17,311 nucleotides of DNA from Pseudomonadota bacterium (GTDB lineage Bacteria > Pseudomonadota > Alphaproteobacteria > Rhizobiales > Hyphomicrobiaceae). Position numbers and translations under genes: made by a program. Under the pieces are notes generated by a model, which was not told the DNA's origin, did no database searches, and worked only from the letters and a program-made list of their open reading frames with translations. Shown here in pieces: positions 7,338-16,191 of the stretch (position 1 is its first letter; each line of letters starts with the position of its first letter). The stretch lies in assembly GCA_023387235.1 (NCBI GenBank), contig JAEWIJ010000045.1, positions 1 to 17,311 on the forward strand, read 5' to 3'.

Positions 7338-9857
7338 ATGAACCCTGCGGACGAGCAAACGACGAACCCGGCGCCGAAGCAGGATCGCGACCTCAGCGAA
7401 CTCCAGCGCATCTGGGCTCTGCCCAAGGGCTGGCGTATCCTCTCGGCGGTGAACAATACCGCCGTCGGCTATTTCTACATCGGCGCGGCGTTTCTCTTCT
7501 TTCTGCTCGCCGGCATTCTCGCGCTTCTCATGCGCACGCAGCTCGCCGTGCCGAGCAATACGCTGCTGAGCCCTGACGCCTACAATCAGATCTTCACCAT
7601 GCACGGCACGGTGATGATGTTTCTGTTCGCGGTGCCGGCCGTCGAGGCCATGGGCATGCTGCTGCTTCCGCAGATGCTCGGTGCGCGCGATCTCCCCTTT
7701 CCCCGCCTCGGCGCCTTCGCCTTCTGGGCCTACTTCATCGGCGGATTGATCTTTTTCTCGACGCTGTTCTTCGACCTCGCGCCCTCCGGCGGATGGACCA
7801 TGTATCCGCCCCTCTCGAGCACCGAGTACGCGCCCGGCATCGCCGCCGACTTCTGGCTGCTCGGCATCGGCTTCATCGAGATTTCGGCGATCGCCGGCGC
7901 GATCGAGATCATCGTCGGCGTCCTGCGCACGCGCGCGCCCGGCATGAGCCTCGACAAGATGCCGATGTTCGCCTGGACCATGCTCATCTTCGCCGGGATG
8001 ATCGTGTTCGCCTTTCCCGCCGTCATCCTCGCGACGATCATGCTGGAGCTCGAACGCGCCCTCGGCTGGCCGTTCTTCATCGCGGCCAAGGGCGGCGACT
8101 CTCTCCTCTGGCAGCACCTCTTCTGGTTCTTCGGTCATCCCGAGGTGTACATCATCTTCCTGCCGGCGGCCGGCATGGTGTCGATGATCGTCGCCACGAT
8201 GGCGCGTACGCCCCTCGTCGCCCACAACCTCATCATCGTCGCGCTCATCGCCACGGGCTTCTTCTCGTTCGGCCTGTGGGTGCATCACATGTTCACCACC
8301 GGCATTCCGGCGCTCTCGCTGAGCTTCTTCTCGGCGGCGAGCATGGCGGTCGCCATCCCGAGCGGCATCCAGACTTTCGCGTGGATCGCGACCATCGCGT
8401 CAGGACGCCTGCGCCTCACGACGCCAGCGCTGTTCGTGCTCGGCTTTCTCTTCATTTTCACGCTCGGCGGACTGACGGGCGTCATGGTGGCCATGGTGCC
8501 GTTCGACTGGCAGGTGCACGATACGTATTTCATCGTCGCGCACCTGCACTACGTGCTGATCGGCGGCATGGTGTTCCCGCTCTTCGCGGCGTTCTACTAC
8601 TGGGCGCCTGCCTTCAGCCGCCGGCAGCTTTCCGAAACGCTCGGCCGCTGGTCCTTCGCGCTCATGTTCGTCGGCGTGAACCTGACCTTCCTGCCCATGC
8701 ATGTGCTCGGGCTCTGGGGCATGCCGCGCCGCGTCTACACTTATGCGGCGGAAACGCCCTGGGCCTCGATCAATCTCTTCGTGACGGGCGGCGCGTTCCT
8801 GCTCGCGGCGGGCGTTCTCGTCTTTATTGTGGATCTCCTGCGCAACCTGCGACCGACGCTCAGCGAGCCCATTCCCGATCCGTGGAAAGCCGGTACGCTC
8901 GAATGGCTGCCGAATGGGCTCTACGGCCCGCGCAGCGTTCCGCACATCGACACGCAGTATCCTCTGTGGCAGCAGCCGAATCTCATCGAGGATGTGCAGG
9001 CGGGCCGCTACTATCTGCCGAACGCCCCGACGGGCCAACGCGAGACGATCATCACGTCGCCCGTCGAAGCGACGCCGCAATACCTGCAGCGCCTCTCCGG
9101 TCCCGGCTGGTCGCCGCTCGCCGCGGCCGTGTTCACGGCAGCCTTCTTCATGCTGCTGACCGTCAAGTACTATGCGATCGCGCTGACGTGCGGCGTGCTC
9201 GCCATCGCATTCATTCTGTACTGGCTGTGGGACAGCGACTCCGAGCCCGTCGGCGAGGTCGATGTCGGCTGCGGCCTCAGACTGCCGACTTACGTCAGCG
9301 GCCCCGTTTCCCACGCGTGGTGGAGCGTCGTGACCTTGATGCTCGTCGCCGGCTCGCTCTATCTCGCGTACGTTTTTTCGTATCTCTACACATGGACCGT
9401 CTCGCCGCAGCAGTGGCACGACAATTTTCAGCTCCTTCCCGACGCTCAATGGCCCTTGGCATCGGGCGGACTGCTGGTGCTCGCGGGCATCTGCACCGGC
9501 ATGGCAAGCCGGATGCTCTCACGATCGCTCGCCGCATTCACCGCACTCGTCCTGCTTGCGGTCGCTGCGATGGGCGGCTCGCTCGTCGTCGAGTTCTGGG
9601 GCCATTGGACGTTCGGCCTGCGCCCTCATGCGAATGCCGTTGGCGCACTGACCTATCTGGCCTCGGCACTCCAACTGGAGATCGTCGCGGCAGTCGTCAT
9701 CATTGGCTTCTACGTCGTCGCGCGCGTGCTCGCGGGCCGCCTCGGGGCCGTCCACCGCGTGACGTTCGACGTCTTCATGCTGCTGACGTACTACGCCATC
9801 GGCCAAGGACTTCTCGGCCTGCTCCTTGTGCACGGCTTTCCGAGGGCGATCCTATGA
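7338..9857 (+). CDS. coxA: Cytochrome c oxidase subunits I and III fused (CoxA-CoxC)
   Basis: This 839-aa fusion contains heme-copper oxidase subunit I (1 to about 505, 12 helices), a soluble linker (about 505-590) and subunit III (about 591-839, 7 helices). Subunit I reduces O2 to water and pumps protons. Ligands seen: H89 (TMHGT) and H404 for heme a, H402 for heme a3, and H267, H316 and H317 for CuB. The cross-linked Tyr is Y271 in GHPEVY. H394/D395 form the Mg site. D-channel D118 and E269 are kept, but the canonical PR-x-NN Asn pair reads PRLGA (122-126). The K-channel Lys, normally in P-S/T-G-x-K, is Gln345 (PSGIQTF). GGAGGA (7319-7324) lies 13 nt before the ATG. The last base pairs overlap the next start (ATGA). 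Confidence 0.96.
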   Translation: MNPADEQTTNPAPKQDRDLSELQRIWALPKGWRILSAVNNTAVGYFYIGAAFLFFLLAGILALLMRTQLAVPSNTLLSPDAYNQIFTMHGTVMMFLFAVPAVEAMGMLLLPQMLGARDLPFPRLGAFAFWAYFIGGLIFFSTLFFDLAPSGGWTMYPPLSSTEYAPGIAADFWLLGIGFIEISAIAGAIEIIVGVLRTRAPGMSLDKMPMFAWTMLIFAGMIVFAFPAVILATIMLELERALGWPFFIAAKGGDSLLWQHLFWFFGHPEVYIIFLPAAGMVSMIVATMARTPLVAHNLIIVALIATGFFSFGLWVHHMFTTGIPALSLSFFSAASMAVAIPSGIQTFAWIATIASGRLRLTTPALFVLGFLFIFTLGGLTGVMVAMVPFDWQVHDTYFIVAHLHYVLIGGMVFPLFAAFYYWAPAFSRRQLSETLGRWSFALMFVGVNLTFLPMHVLGLWGMPRRVYTYAAETPWASINLFVTGGAFLLAAGVLVFIVDLLRNLRPTLSEPIPDPWKAGTLEWLPNGLYGPRSVPHIDTQYPLWQQPNLIEDVQAGRYYLPNAPTGQRETIITSPVEATPQYLQRLSGPGWSPLAAAVFTAAFFMLLTVKYYAIALTCGVLAIAFILYWLWDSDSEPVGEVDVGCGLRLPTYVSGPVSHAWWSVVTLMLVAGSLYLAYVFSYLYTWTVSPQQWHDNFQLLPDAQWPLASGGLLVLAGICTGMASRMLSRSLAAFTALVLLAVAAMGGSLVVEFWGHWTFGLRPHANAVGALTYLASALQLEIVAAVVIIGFYVVARVLAGRLGAVHRVTFDVFMLLTYYAIGQGLLGLLLVHGFPRAIL

Positions 9858-10171
9858 GCGCGCGCGTCTATACAGTCGGCCAGGCGCTTCTCGGCTTGAT
9901 CGGCCCGATCATCTGGGCCGCGCACTTCTTCTCGCTGTATCTGGCAGAGGCCTTTCTCTGCGTCTCCGCTGGCGCCGACACGAGCGTGCGGATCGCTGGA
10001 GGCGGCTTGACGCTCGCCGCCATTGCCGCGCTGCTTTATGCACGCCGCCGTACGACCACGAGCCAATGGGTGCACCTGATACGTCCGCTGATCGATCTTT
10101 CGACACTCGCCGTCGTCTGGACGGCCATCCCACTGCTGGCGCTCAGGACGTGCACGCCGGCCGGCGCCTGA
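9854..10171 (+). CDS. Small three-helix membrane protein of the oxidase operon
   Basis: The gene encodes 105 aa. Three hydrophobic helices are visible at about 8-33, 46-63 and 76-97. The first holds PIIWAAHFFSLYLAE, with a His in the membrane; a short basic loop RRRTTTSQWVH separates helices 2 and 3, and a Cys-containing tail (RTCTPAGA) ends the protein. The start overlaps the coxA stop in ATGA, so it is almost surely co-translated with the oxidase. By position it could be a small extra subunit (subunit IV-like) or an assembly factor, but no sequence family is recognised. It ends 9 nt before the convergent DUF421 gene, with no hairpin in between. Confidence 0.82.
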   Translation: MSARVYTVGQALLGLIGPIIWAAHFFSLYLAEAFLCVSAGADTSVRIAGGGLTLAAIAALLYARRRTTTSQWVHLIRPLIDLSTLAVVWTAIPLLALRTCTPAGA

Positions 10172-10180
10172 TCGCGTCGC

Positions 10181-10702
10181 TCAACGTGCCAGCGTGCGCT
10201 CGTGTCCCTCGGACGCCTCGTGCGCTTTGATAACGGCAATCTTGCCGCTCGATTCGAGGTAGGCGGCTTCGACCTTATCGAGATCGCGAACGCCGCGCTC
10301 GCGCAGGCCGTGGATGACCTCGTCCTCGCTCAGCATCTCCGAGCGCAGGCTCTTCTGGATGATCTTGCCGTTCTCGACAAGCTTGAGCGGCGGCACCTTG
10401 AGGATCGGGCGCAAACGCGGATAGCGCCACGCGAGCCAGTCGAGGAAATATTCCCAGCCCACGATAGTCATCACGAGCACGATGCCCTCAGTGACAGAGC
10501 CGTAGTCTTTGCCCATGGCATTCTGGGCCGCATCGGCGATGATGACGATCGCGAGAAGGTCCGCGGGACCGAAACTCCCCGACTGCCGACGCACGACCAG
10601 CCGAAAGATCAGGAACAGCGCGAGATAGACCAGGGTGCCGCGTACGACGATCTCGGCGATCCCGAGCGTCGGCTGGAAGATCGAGGTCCAATCGATGGTC
10701 AT
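10181..10702 (-). CDS. DUF421 (YetF-like) membrane protein
   Basis: The gene encodes 173 aa. Three N-terminal helices (about 15-36, 46-62 and 70-90) are followed by a soluble DUF421 domain (about 95-165). Family marks are RGTLVYLALFLIFRLVVRR, the GPADLLAIVIIAD segment and the PPLKLVENGKI strand. YetF-like proteins are inner-membrane proteins of unknown biochemical function that are often in stress or sporulation regulons. The gene lies 40 nt downstream of the FMN-binding stress protein, on the same strand, and is probably co-transcribed from the EcfG promoter upstream of that gene. No strong Shine-Dalgarno is directly before this ATG. A 7-codon reading frame with GAGGAG upstream ends in an ATGA overlap with it. 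Confidence 0.88.
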   Translation of the reverse strand: MTIDWTSIFQPTLGIAEIVVRGTLVYLALFLIFRLVVRRQSGSFGPADLLAIVIIADAAQNAMGKDYGSVTEGIVLVMTIVGWEYFLDWLAWRYPRLRPILKVPPLKLVENGKIIQKSLRSEMLSEDEVIHGLRERGVRDLDKVEAAYLESSGKIAVIKAHEASEGHERTLAR

Positions 10703-10742
10703 GAGGCCCGAGCTCGCCGCATATGGCTAGCGCGCTCCTCCG

Positions 10743-11225
10743 TCAGAGTTCGACCTTGGCGTTCTGAGCCTCGCTCTTTTCGGCCGTCCGTCCGCTCAGC
10801 CGCGCCTTCACGCTCTCGAAGGCGAACTTGAGGCCTTCGACGCCGCTCGTATCCCAGTACTCGCCGCGATCGGCGATCACCTTCAGAAGACACAGGTTCG
10901 GGTCTTCCTTGCCCTTCGGAAACCAGATGCGCCAGGATTCGGACCACAAGCGCTCGATCTCCGCCGGATCGCGGCTCACGGTCGCCGTCCCCTGAAGGGT
11001 CGCGAACTCGGACCTGCTCTGGAAAGTGATCAGCACACGCGGGTCGGATTGGATTTCGGCGATCTTCGGCGACTCGAGACTGGTCGAGAAGCAGGCTTCG
11101 GCATCGGGCGAAATTTCCGCGACGGCCATGGGCCGCGCATGAATACTTCCGTCCAGCCCGCGTGTCACCAGCATGGCATTGCGGAAGCCGCTCATGAGAT
11201 CATAGAGGTGGTATTGGCTGCCCAT
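10743..11225 (-). CDS. Pyridoxamine 5'-phosphate oxidase-like general stress protein (FMN-binding split barrel)
   Basis: The gene encodes 160 aa. It matches the 'general stress protein 26' branch of the PNPOx-like split-barrel fold. Visible blocks are MLVTRGLDGSIHARPMAV (18-35), ACFSTSLESPKIAEI (44-58), DPRVLITFQSRSEFATLQGTA (61-81) and EYWDT (122-126). Members bind FMN or a related flavin; a true PNP oxidase activity is not implied. ATG 11225 was chosen because homology begins there and AGGGA lies about 9 nt before it; the longer open frame to 11327 would run through the promoter. It is the first gene of a two-gene unit with DUF421. A perfect EcfG-type promoter lies 43-68 nt upstream, which fits a general stress role. 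Confidence 0.88.
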   Translation of the reverse strand: MGSQYHLYDLMSGFRNAMLVTRGLDGSIHARPMAVAEISPDAEACFSTSLESPKIAEIQSDPRVLITFQSRSEFATLQGTATVSRDPAEIERLWSESWRIWFPKGKEDPNLCLLKVIADRGEYWDTSGVEGLKFAFESVKARLSGRTAEKSEAQNAKVEL

Positions 11226-11267
11226 CGGACGACGTCCCTTCTCGGTTGACGCAACTATTTCCGATTG

Positions 11268-11293
11268 AACGCTCAGCGCACGCACGCCGTTCC
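11268..11293 (-). promoter_or_regulatory. Candidate sigma-EcfG promoter of the stress-protein/DUF421 unit
   Basis: Read on the minus strand: GGAAC (11293-11289), 17 nt, CGTT (11271-11268), a complete match to the EcfG consensus. Transcription would start near 11260, about 35 nt before the ATG at 11225. The genes it serves, a general-stress-protein-26 homologue and a DUF421 protein, are of the kind that general-stress sigma factors control. Confidence 0.75.
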
Positions 11294-11420
11294 TCGATCG
11301 ACGGCGGACTGCTCGTACCCTTGGCAATCCGTCCGACCACGTGCGCGAAACGAGCGGCGTTTAGTGACGGCCCTCCGCCCGACCGCAATATGTCTTGGGA
11401 AAATCAGCCTGCCACGCATT

Positions 11421-11437
11421 AACCGGGCGGCCCGGTT
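11421..11437. promoter_or_regulatory. Perfect interrupted palindrome, possible operator
   Basis: AACCGGGC-G-GCCCGGTT is an exact dyad with 8-bp arms and a 1-bp centre. It lies 18 bp before the TTGACT element at 11456 and about 105 bp before the start of the ATPase gene. No T-run follows, which argues against a terminator. A dimeric regulator of the importer could bind it. The palindrome is seen; the function is inferred. Confidence 0.45.
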
Positions 11438-11454
11438 CCAGTGGCCGTTTGCTG

Positions 11455-11486
11455 CTTGACTTGCTGGTATACCTGACCGCTCATAC
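11455..11486 (+). promoter_or_regulatory. Possible promoter with embedded GGTATACC palindrome
   Basis: CTTGAC (11455-11460) fits the alphaproteobacterial housekeeping -35. A convincing -10 at 17 nt is absent; the nearest candidate is TCATAC at 11481-11486, after 20 nt. Between them lies the 8-bp palindrome GGTATACC (11466-11473). Sites of the form TGGTATACCA are used by several GntR-family (FCD) regulators, so repression of the importer from here is possible. Confidence 0.35.
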
Positions 11487-11530
11487 GCGGCGAGAGACGA
11501 CAGTCGCGCATGGCCGGGGCTGTGCGGTGG

Positions 11531-11535
11531 GGAGG
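11531..11535 (+). promoter_or_regulatory. Ribosome binding site that fixes a TTG start
   Basis: GGAGG lies 6 nt before TTG 11542. No ATG or GTG with comparable spacing exists in this frame near the start of ATPase homology, so a TTG start is the best choice. Confidence 0.7.
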
Positions 11536-11541
11536 AAATTC

Positions 11542-13661
<2,120 letters not shown>

Positions 13662-13675
13662 CAAGGAGGATCCAA

Positions 13676-15184
13676 ATGCCAATGCTGGCCCGACTGACAC
13701 GAGGACTGCCCGCGCTCGCCGCCGCCGCGCTCTTTGCGCTGCCGGCCGCGGCGGCCGAATTCCGCATTGGCCTGCAGGAGGATCCCGACATCCTCGATCC
13801 GCACGAGGCGCGCACGTTCGTCGGCCGCATTGTCTTCAACGCGCTCTGCGACAAGCTCATCGATACCGATGAGAAGCTCGAGATCGTGCCGCGTCTCGCG
13901 ACGAGCTGGACCATTTCCGACGAAGGCAAGACGGTGACCTTCAAGCTCCGCCAGGGTGTCAAGTTCCATGACGGCACGCCCTTCGACGCGGCTGCGGTGA
14001 AGGCCAATATCGAGCGCGCCAAAACCTCGCAGACGAGCCGCCGCAAGAGCGAGGTGAAGTCGGTCGCATCCGTCGAGGTCGTCGATCCGGCGACCGTCGC
14101 GTTCAAGCTCACCGCGCCCGATGCACCGCTGCTCGCCCAGCTTACGGACCGCGCTGGCATGATGCTGTCGCCGGCGAGCTTCGACAAGCCGGTCGGCCCG
14201 AACCCGGTCTGCTCCGGTCCCTACAAGTTCGTCGAGCGCGTGCAGAACGACCGCATTGTGCTCGAGCGCTTTGCCGACCACTGGGAGAAGGACAAATATC
14301 ACTTCGACAAGGTGACCTTCCGCGTCATTCCGGATTCGACCGTCCGCCTCGCCAACCTGCGCTCGGGCCAGCTCGACATGCTCGAGCGTCTCGCGGCGAG
14401 CGACGTCAAGTCCGCGAAGTCCGACAAGACACTCAAGGTCGATAGCGTCGTCGGGCTCGGCTATCAGGGCATCTCGATCAACCTCAACAACGGCGCCCGC
14501 TCGGAGACGCCGCTCGGCAAGGACAAGCGCGTGCGCCAGGCGCTCTCGCTCGCGATCGACCGCGAGGCACTGACCGAGGTCGTGTTCGAGGGCTTGTTCG
14601 AGCCGACAGCCCAGCCCTTCCCGTCGTCGAGCCCGTACTATGACAAGAGCTTCCCGCCGCCGAAGCGCGACGTCGCCAAGGCCAAGGCACTCCTGAAGGA
14701 GGCGGGCGTCGAGAAGTTCAGCTTCGAGATGCAGGTCGCCAATTCGCCGGTCGATCAGCAAGTGGCACAGGTCATCCAGGCCATGGCCGCCGAGGCCGGC
14801 ATCGACATCAAGCTGCGCTCGAGCGAGTTTGCGACCATGCTGAAGTCGCAGACGGCAGGTGACTTCCAGGCGACGCGCGTCGGCTGGTCTGGCCGCGTCG
14901 ATCCCGACGGCAATCTGCATCAGTTCGTGACGACCGGTGGCGGCATCAACGACACGAAGTATTCCAATCCGGCCGTCGACAAGGAGCTCAACGCCTCGCG
15001 GCTCGTCTATGATGTCGCCGCGCGCAAGCCGCACTTCGATGCCGCCGGCAAGATCCTGCGCGACGAGCTGCCGATCATCTACTTGTATCTGCCGGCGTGG
15101 ATCTGGGCGTCGAGCGCCAAGGTCGATGGCTTCGTGCCGAACCCGGACGGCATGATCCGGCTCGCCAACATGAAGCTGAAATAG
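13676..15184 (+). CDS. Periplasmic substrate-binding protein, family 5 (peptide/nickel/opine type)
   Basis: The gene encodes 502 aa. The signal peptide is MPMLARLTRG plus a hydrophobic core, cleaved about A27/E28 (AAAA-EF). The mature protein has the SBP_bac_5 pattern: DPDILDPHEARTFVGRIVFN near the N-terminus, LATSWTISDEGKTVTFKLRQGVKFHDG-like blocks (about 80-102), NPVCSGPYKF and VRQALSLAIDREAL. It captures the substrate in the periplasm and hands it to the two permeases. ATG 13676 has AAGGAGGA (13663-13670) 5 nt before it, the best ribosome site in the importer. This and the hairpin after the gene fit a much higher yield of binding protein than of permeases. Di-/oligopeptides, nickel or opines are possible substrates; none can be chosen. 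Confidence 0.93.
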   Translation: MPMLARLTRGLPALAAAALFALPAAAAEFRIGLQEDPDILDPHEARTFVGRIVFNALCDKLIDTDEKLEIVPRLATSWTISDEGKTVTFKLRQGVKFHDGTPFDAAAVKANIERAKTSQTSRRKSEVKSVASVEVVDPATVAFKLTAPDAPLLAQLTDRAGMMLSPASFDKPVGPNPVCSGPYKFVERVQNDRIVLERFADHWEKDKYHFDKVTFRVIPDSTVRLANLRSGQLDMLERLAASDVKSAKSDKTLKVDSVVGLGYQGISINLNNGARSETPLGKDKRVRQALSLAIDREALTEVVFEGLFEPTAQPFPSSSPYYDKSFPPPKRDVAKAKALLKEAGVEKFSFEMQVANSPVDQQVAQVIQAMAAEAGIDIKLRSSEFATMLKSQTAGDFQATRVGWSGRVDPDGNLHQFVTTGGGINDTKYSNPAVDKELNASRLVYDVAARKPHFDAAGKILRDELPIIYLYLPAWIWASSAKVDGFVPNPDGMIRLANMKLK

Positions 15185-15189
15185 GCTGC

Positions 15190-15224
15190 CGGCACCTCCC
15201 GCAACGCGCGAGCGGGAGGTGCCG
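15190..15224 (+). other. Strong hairpin between binding-protein and permease genes
   Basis: GGCACCTCCCGC (15191-15202) and GCGGGAGGTGCC (15212-15223) are exact complements around a 9-nt loop. One more C-G pair at 15190/15224 gives 13 bp. It begins 6 nt after the stop of the binding-protein gene and ends 22 nt before the permease start. No T-run follows. In other importers such hairpins stabilise the upstream mRNA or cause partial termination, raising the ratio of binding protein to permease. Confidence 0.7.
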
Positions 15225-15246
15225 AAGTCGCAATGGGAAGTCGAGC

Positions 15247-16191
15247 ATGTGGTCGCTCATCCTGCGGCGTGTGGCTCTCGCAGTCCCGACGCTCTTCCTC
15301 GTGATGGTGTTCGTCTTCGTCCTGCAGCGCATGCTGCCGGGCGATCCGCTGCTCGTGATGGCGGGGGAGGAGCGCGACCCCGTCGTGCTCGAAAGCCTGC
15401 GCAAGCTCTATGGCTTCGATCGCCCGATGGCCGTGCAGTTCCTCTTCTGGCTCCGTGAAATCGCCTCGGGCAATTTCGGCGCCTCGCTGCGCACGGGTGC
15501 GCCGGTGACCGAGCTGATTGCGCAAACGCTGCCGGTGACCATCCAGCTCGCCATTGCCTCGCTCATCATCGCGCTGCTGATCGGCATTCCGACCGGCGTG
15601 CTGTCCGCCGTCAAGAAGGGCACATGGCTCGACTACGTCGCCAACGCGATCTCCCTCTCGGGCCTCTCCATCCCGAATTTCTGGCTCGGCATCGTCCTCA
15701 TTCTCTTCATCTCGGTGAACTTGCGCTGGCTGCCGGCATCGGGCTTCGTCTCGGTGTTCGATGATCCTGTCGAAGCCTTCCGCACGACCATCATGCCGGC
15801 CTTCGTGCTCGGGTCGGGTCTCGCCGCGACGCTCATGCGCCATACGCGCTCGGCCATGCTCGAGGTCCTGCGGCTCGACTATGTCCGCACGGCGCGCGCG
15901 AAGGGCCTGCTCGAATCCAAGGTCATTCTCAAGCACGCACTCCGCAACGCGCTCGTGCCGATCGTGACGCTTTCGACGCTGCTTTTCGGCCAGCTTCTCG
16001 CCGGCGCGGTGCTGACCGAGCAGGTCTTCACCATTCCCGGCTTCGGCAAGCTGATCGTCGATGCCGTGTTCAACCGCGACTACGGCGTCGTGCAGGGCGT
16101 GGTCTTGTGCACGGCCATGTCCTTCATCCTGATGAATCTCATTGCCGACGTGCTCTACATCGTGATCAACCCGAGGCTCAGGACCGCATGA
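15247..16191 (+). CDS. ABC importer permease 1 (DppB family)
   Basis: This 314-aa integral membrane protein has the DppB/OppB layout. The first helix is at about 9-27, a periplasmic domain with MLPGDP (29-34) and YGFDRPM (55-61) follows, then five more helices (about 98-120, 133-158, 180-196, 236-258 and 284-306). The EAA-type coupling loop that touches the ATPases is at about 211-240 (DYVRTARAKGLLESKVILKHAL), with conserved G220. ATG 15247 has GGGAAG (15235-15240) 6 nt before it; the upstream in-frame start at 15097 lies inside the binding-protein gene. The stop overlaps the second permease start (ATGA). Confidence 0.93.
   Translation: MWSLILRRVALAVPTLFLVMVFVFVLQRMLPGDPLLVMAGEERDPVVLESLRKLYGFDRPMAVQFLFWLREIASGNFGASLRTGAPVTELIAQTLPVTIQLAIASLIIALLIGIPTGVLSAVKKGTWLDYVANAISLSGLSIPNFWLGIVLILFISVNLRWLPASGFVSVFDDPVEAFRTTIMPAFVLGSGLAATLMRHTRSAMLEVLRLDYVRTARAKGLLESKVILKHALRNALVPIVTLSTLLFGQLLAGAVLTEQVFTIPGFGKLIVDAVFNRDYGVVQGVVLCTAMSFILMNLIADVLYIVINPRLRTA

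Larger units (their letters stand above)
11226..11541. other. Divergent intergenic region
   Basis: This 316-bp stretch separates the minus-strand stress unit from the plus-strand ABC importer. The left part holds the EcfG-type promoter (11268-11293). The right part holds two palindromes (11421-11437 and 11466-11473), a CTTGAC element (11455-11460) and the GGAGG of the first ATPase. Open frames that cross it have no codon or start support. Nothing recognisable is seen in about 11300-11415. Confidence 0.6.

Noticed and set aside
7793..9853. Long plus-strand open frame in another phase of coxA, joining the 105-aa gene
   Set aside because: The part before 9854 is Arg/His/Ala-rich shadow translation of coxA. 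Only the part from ATG 9854 reads as a membrane protein.
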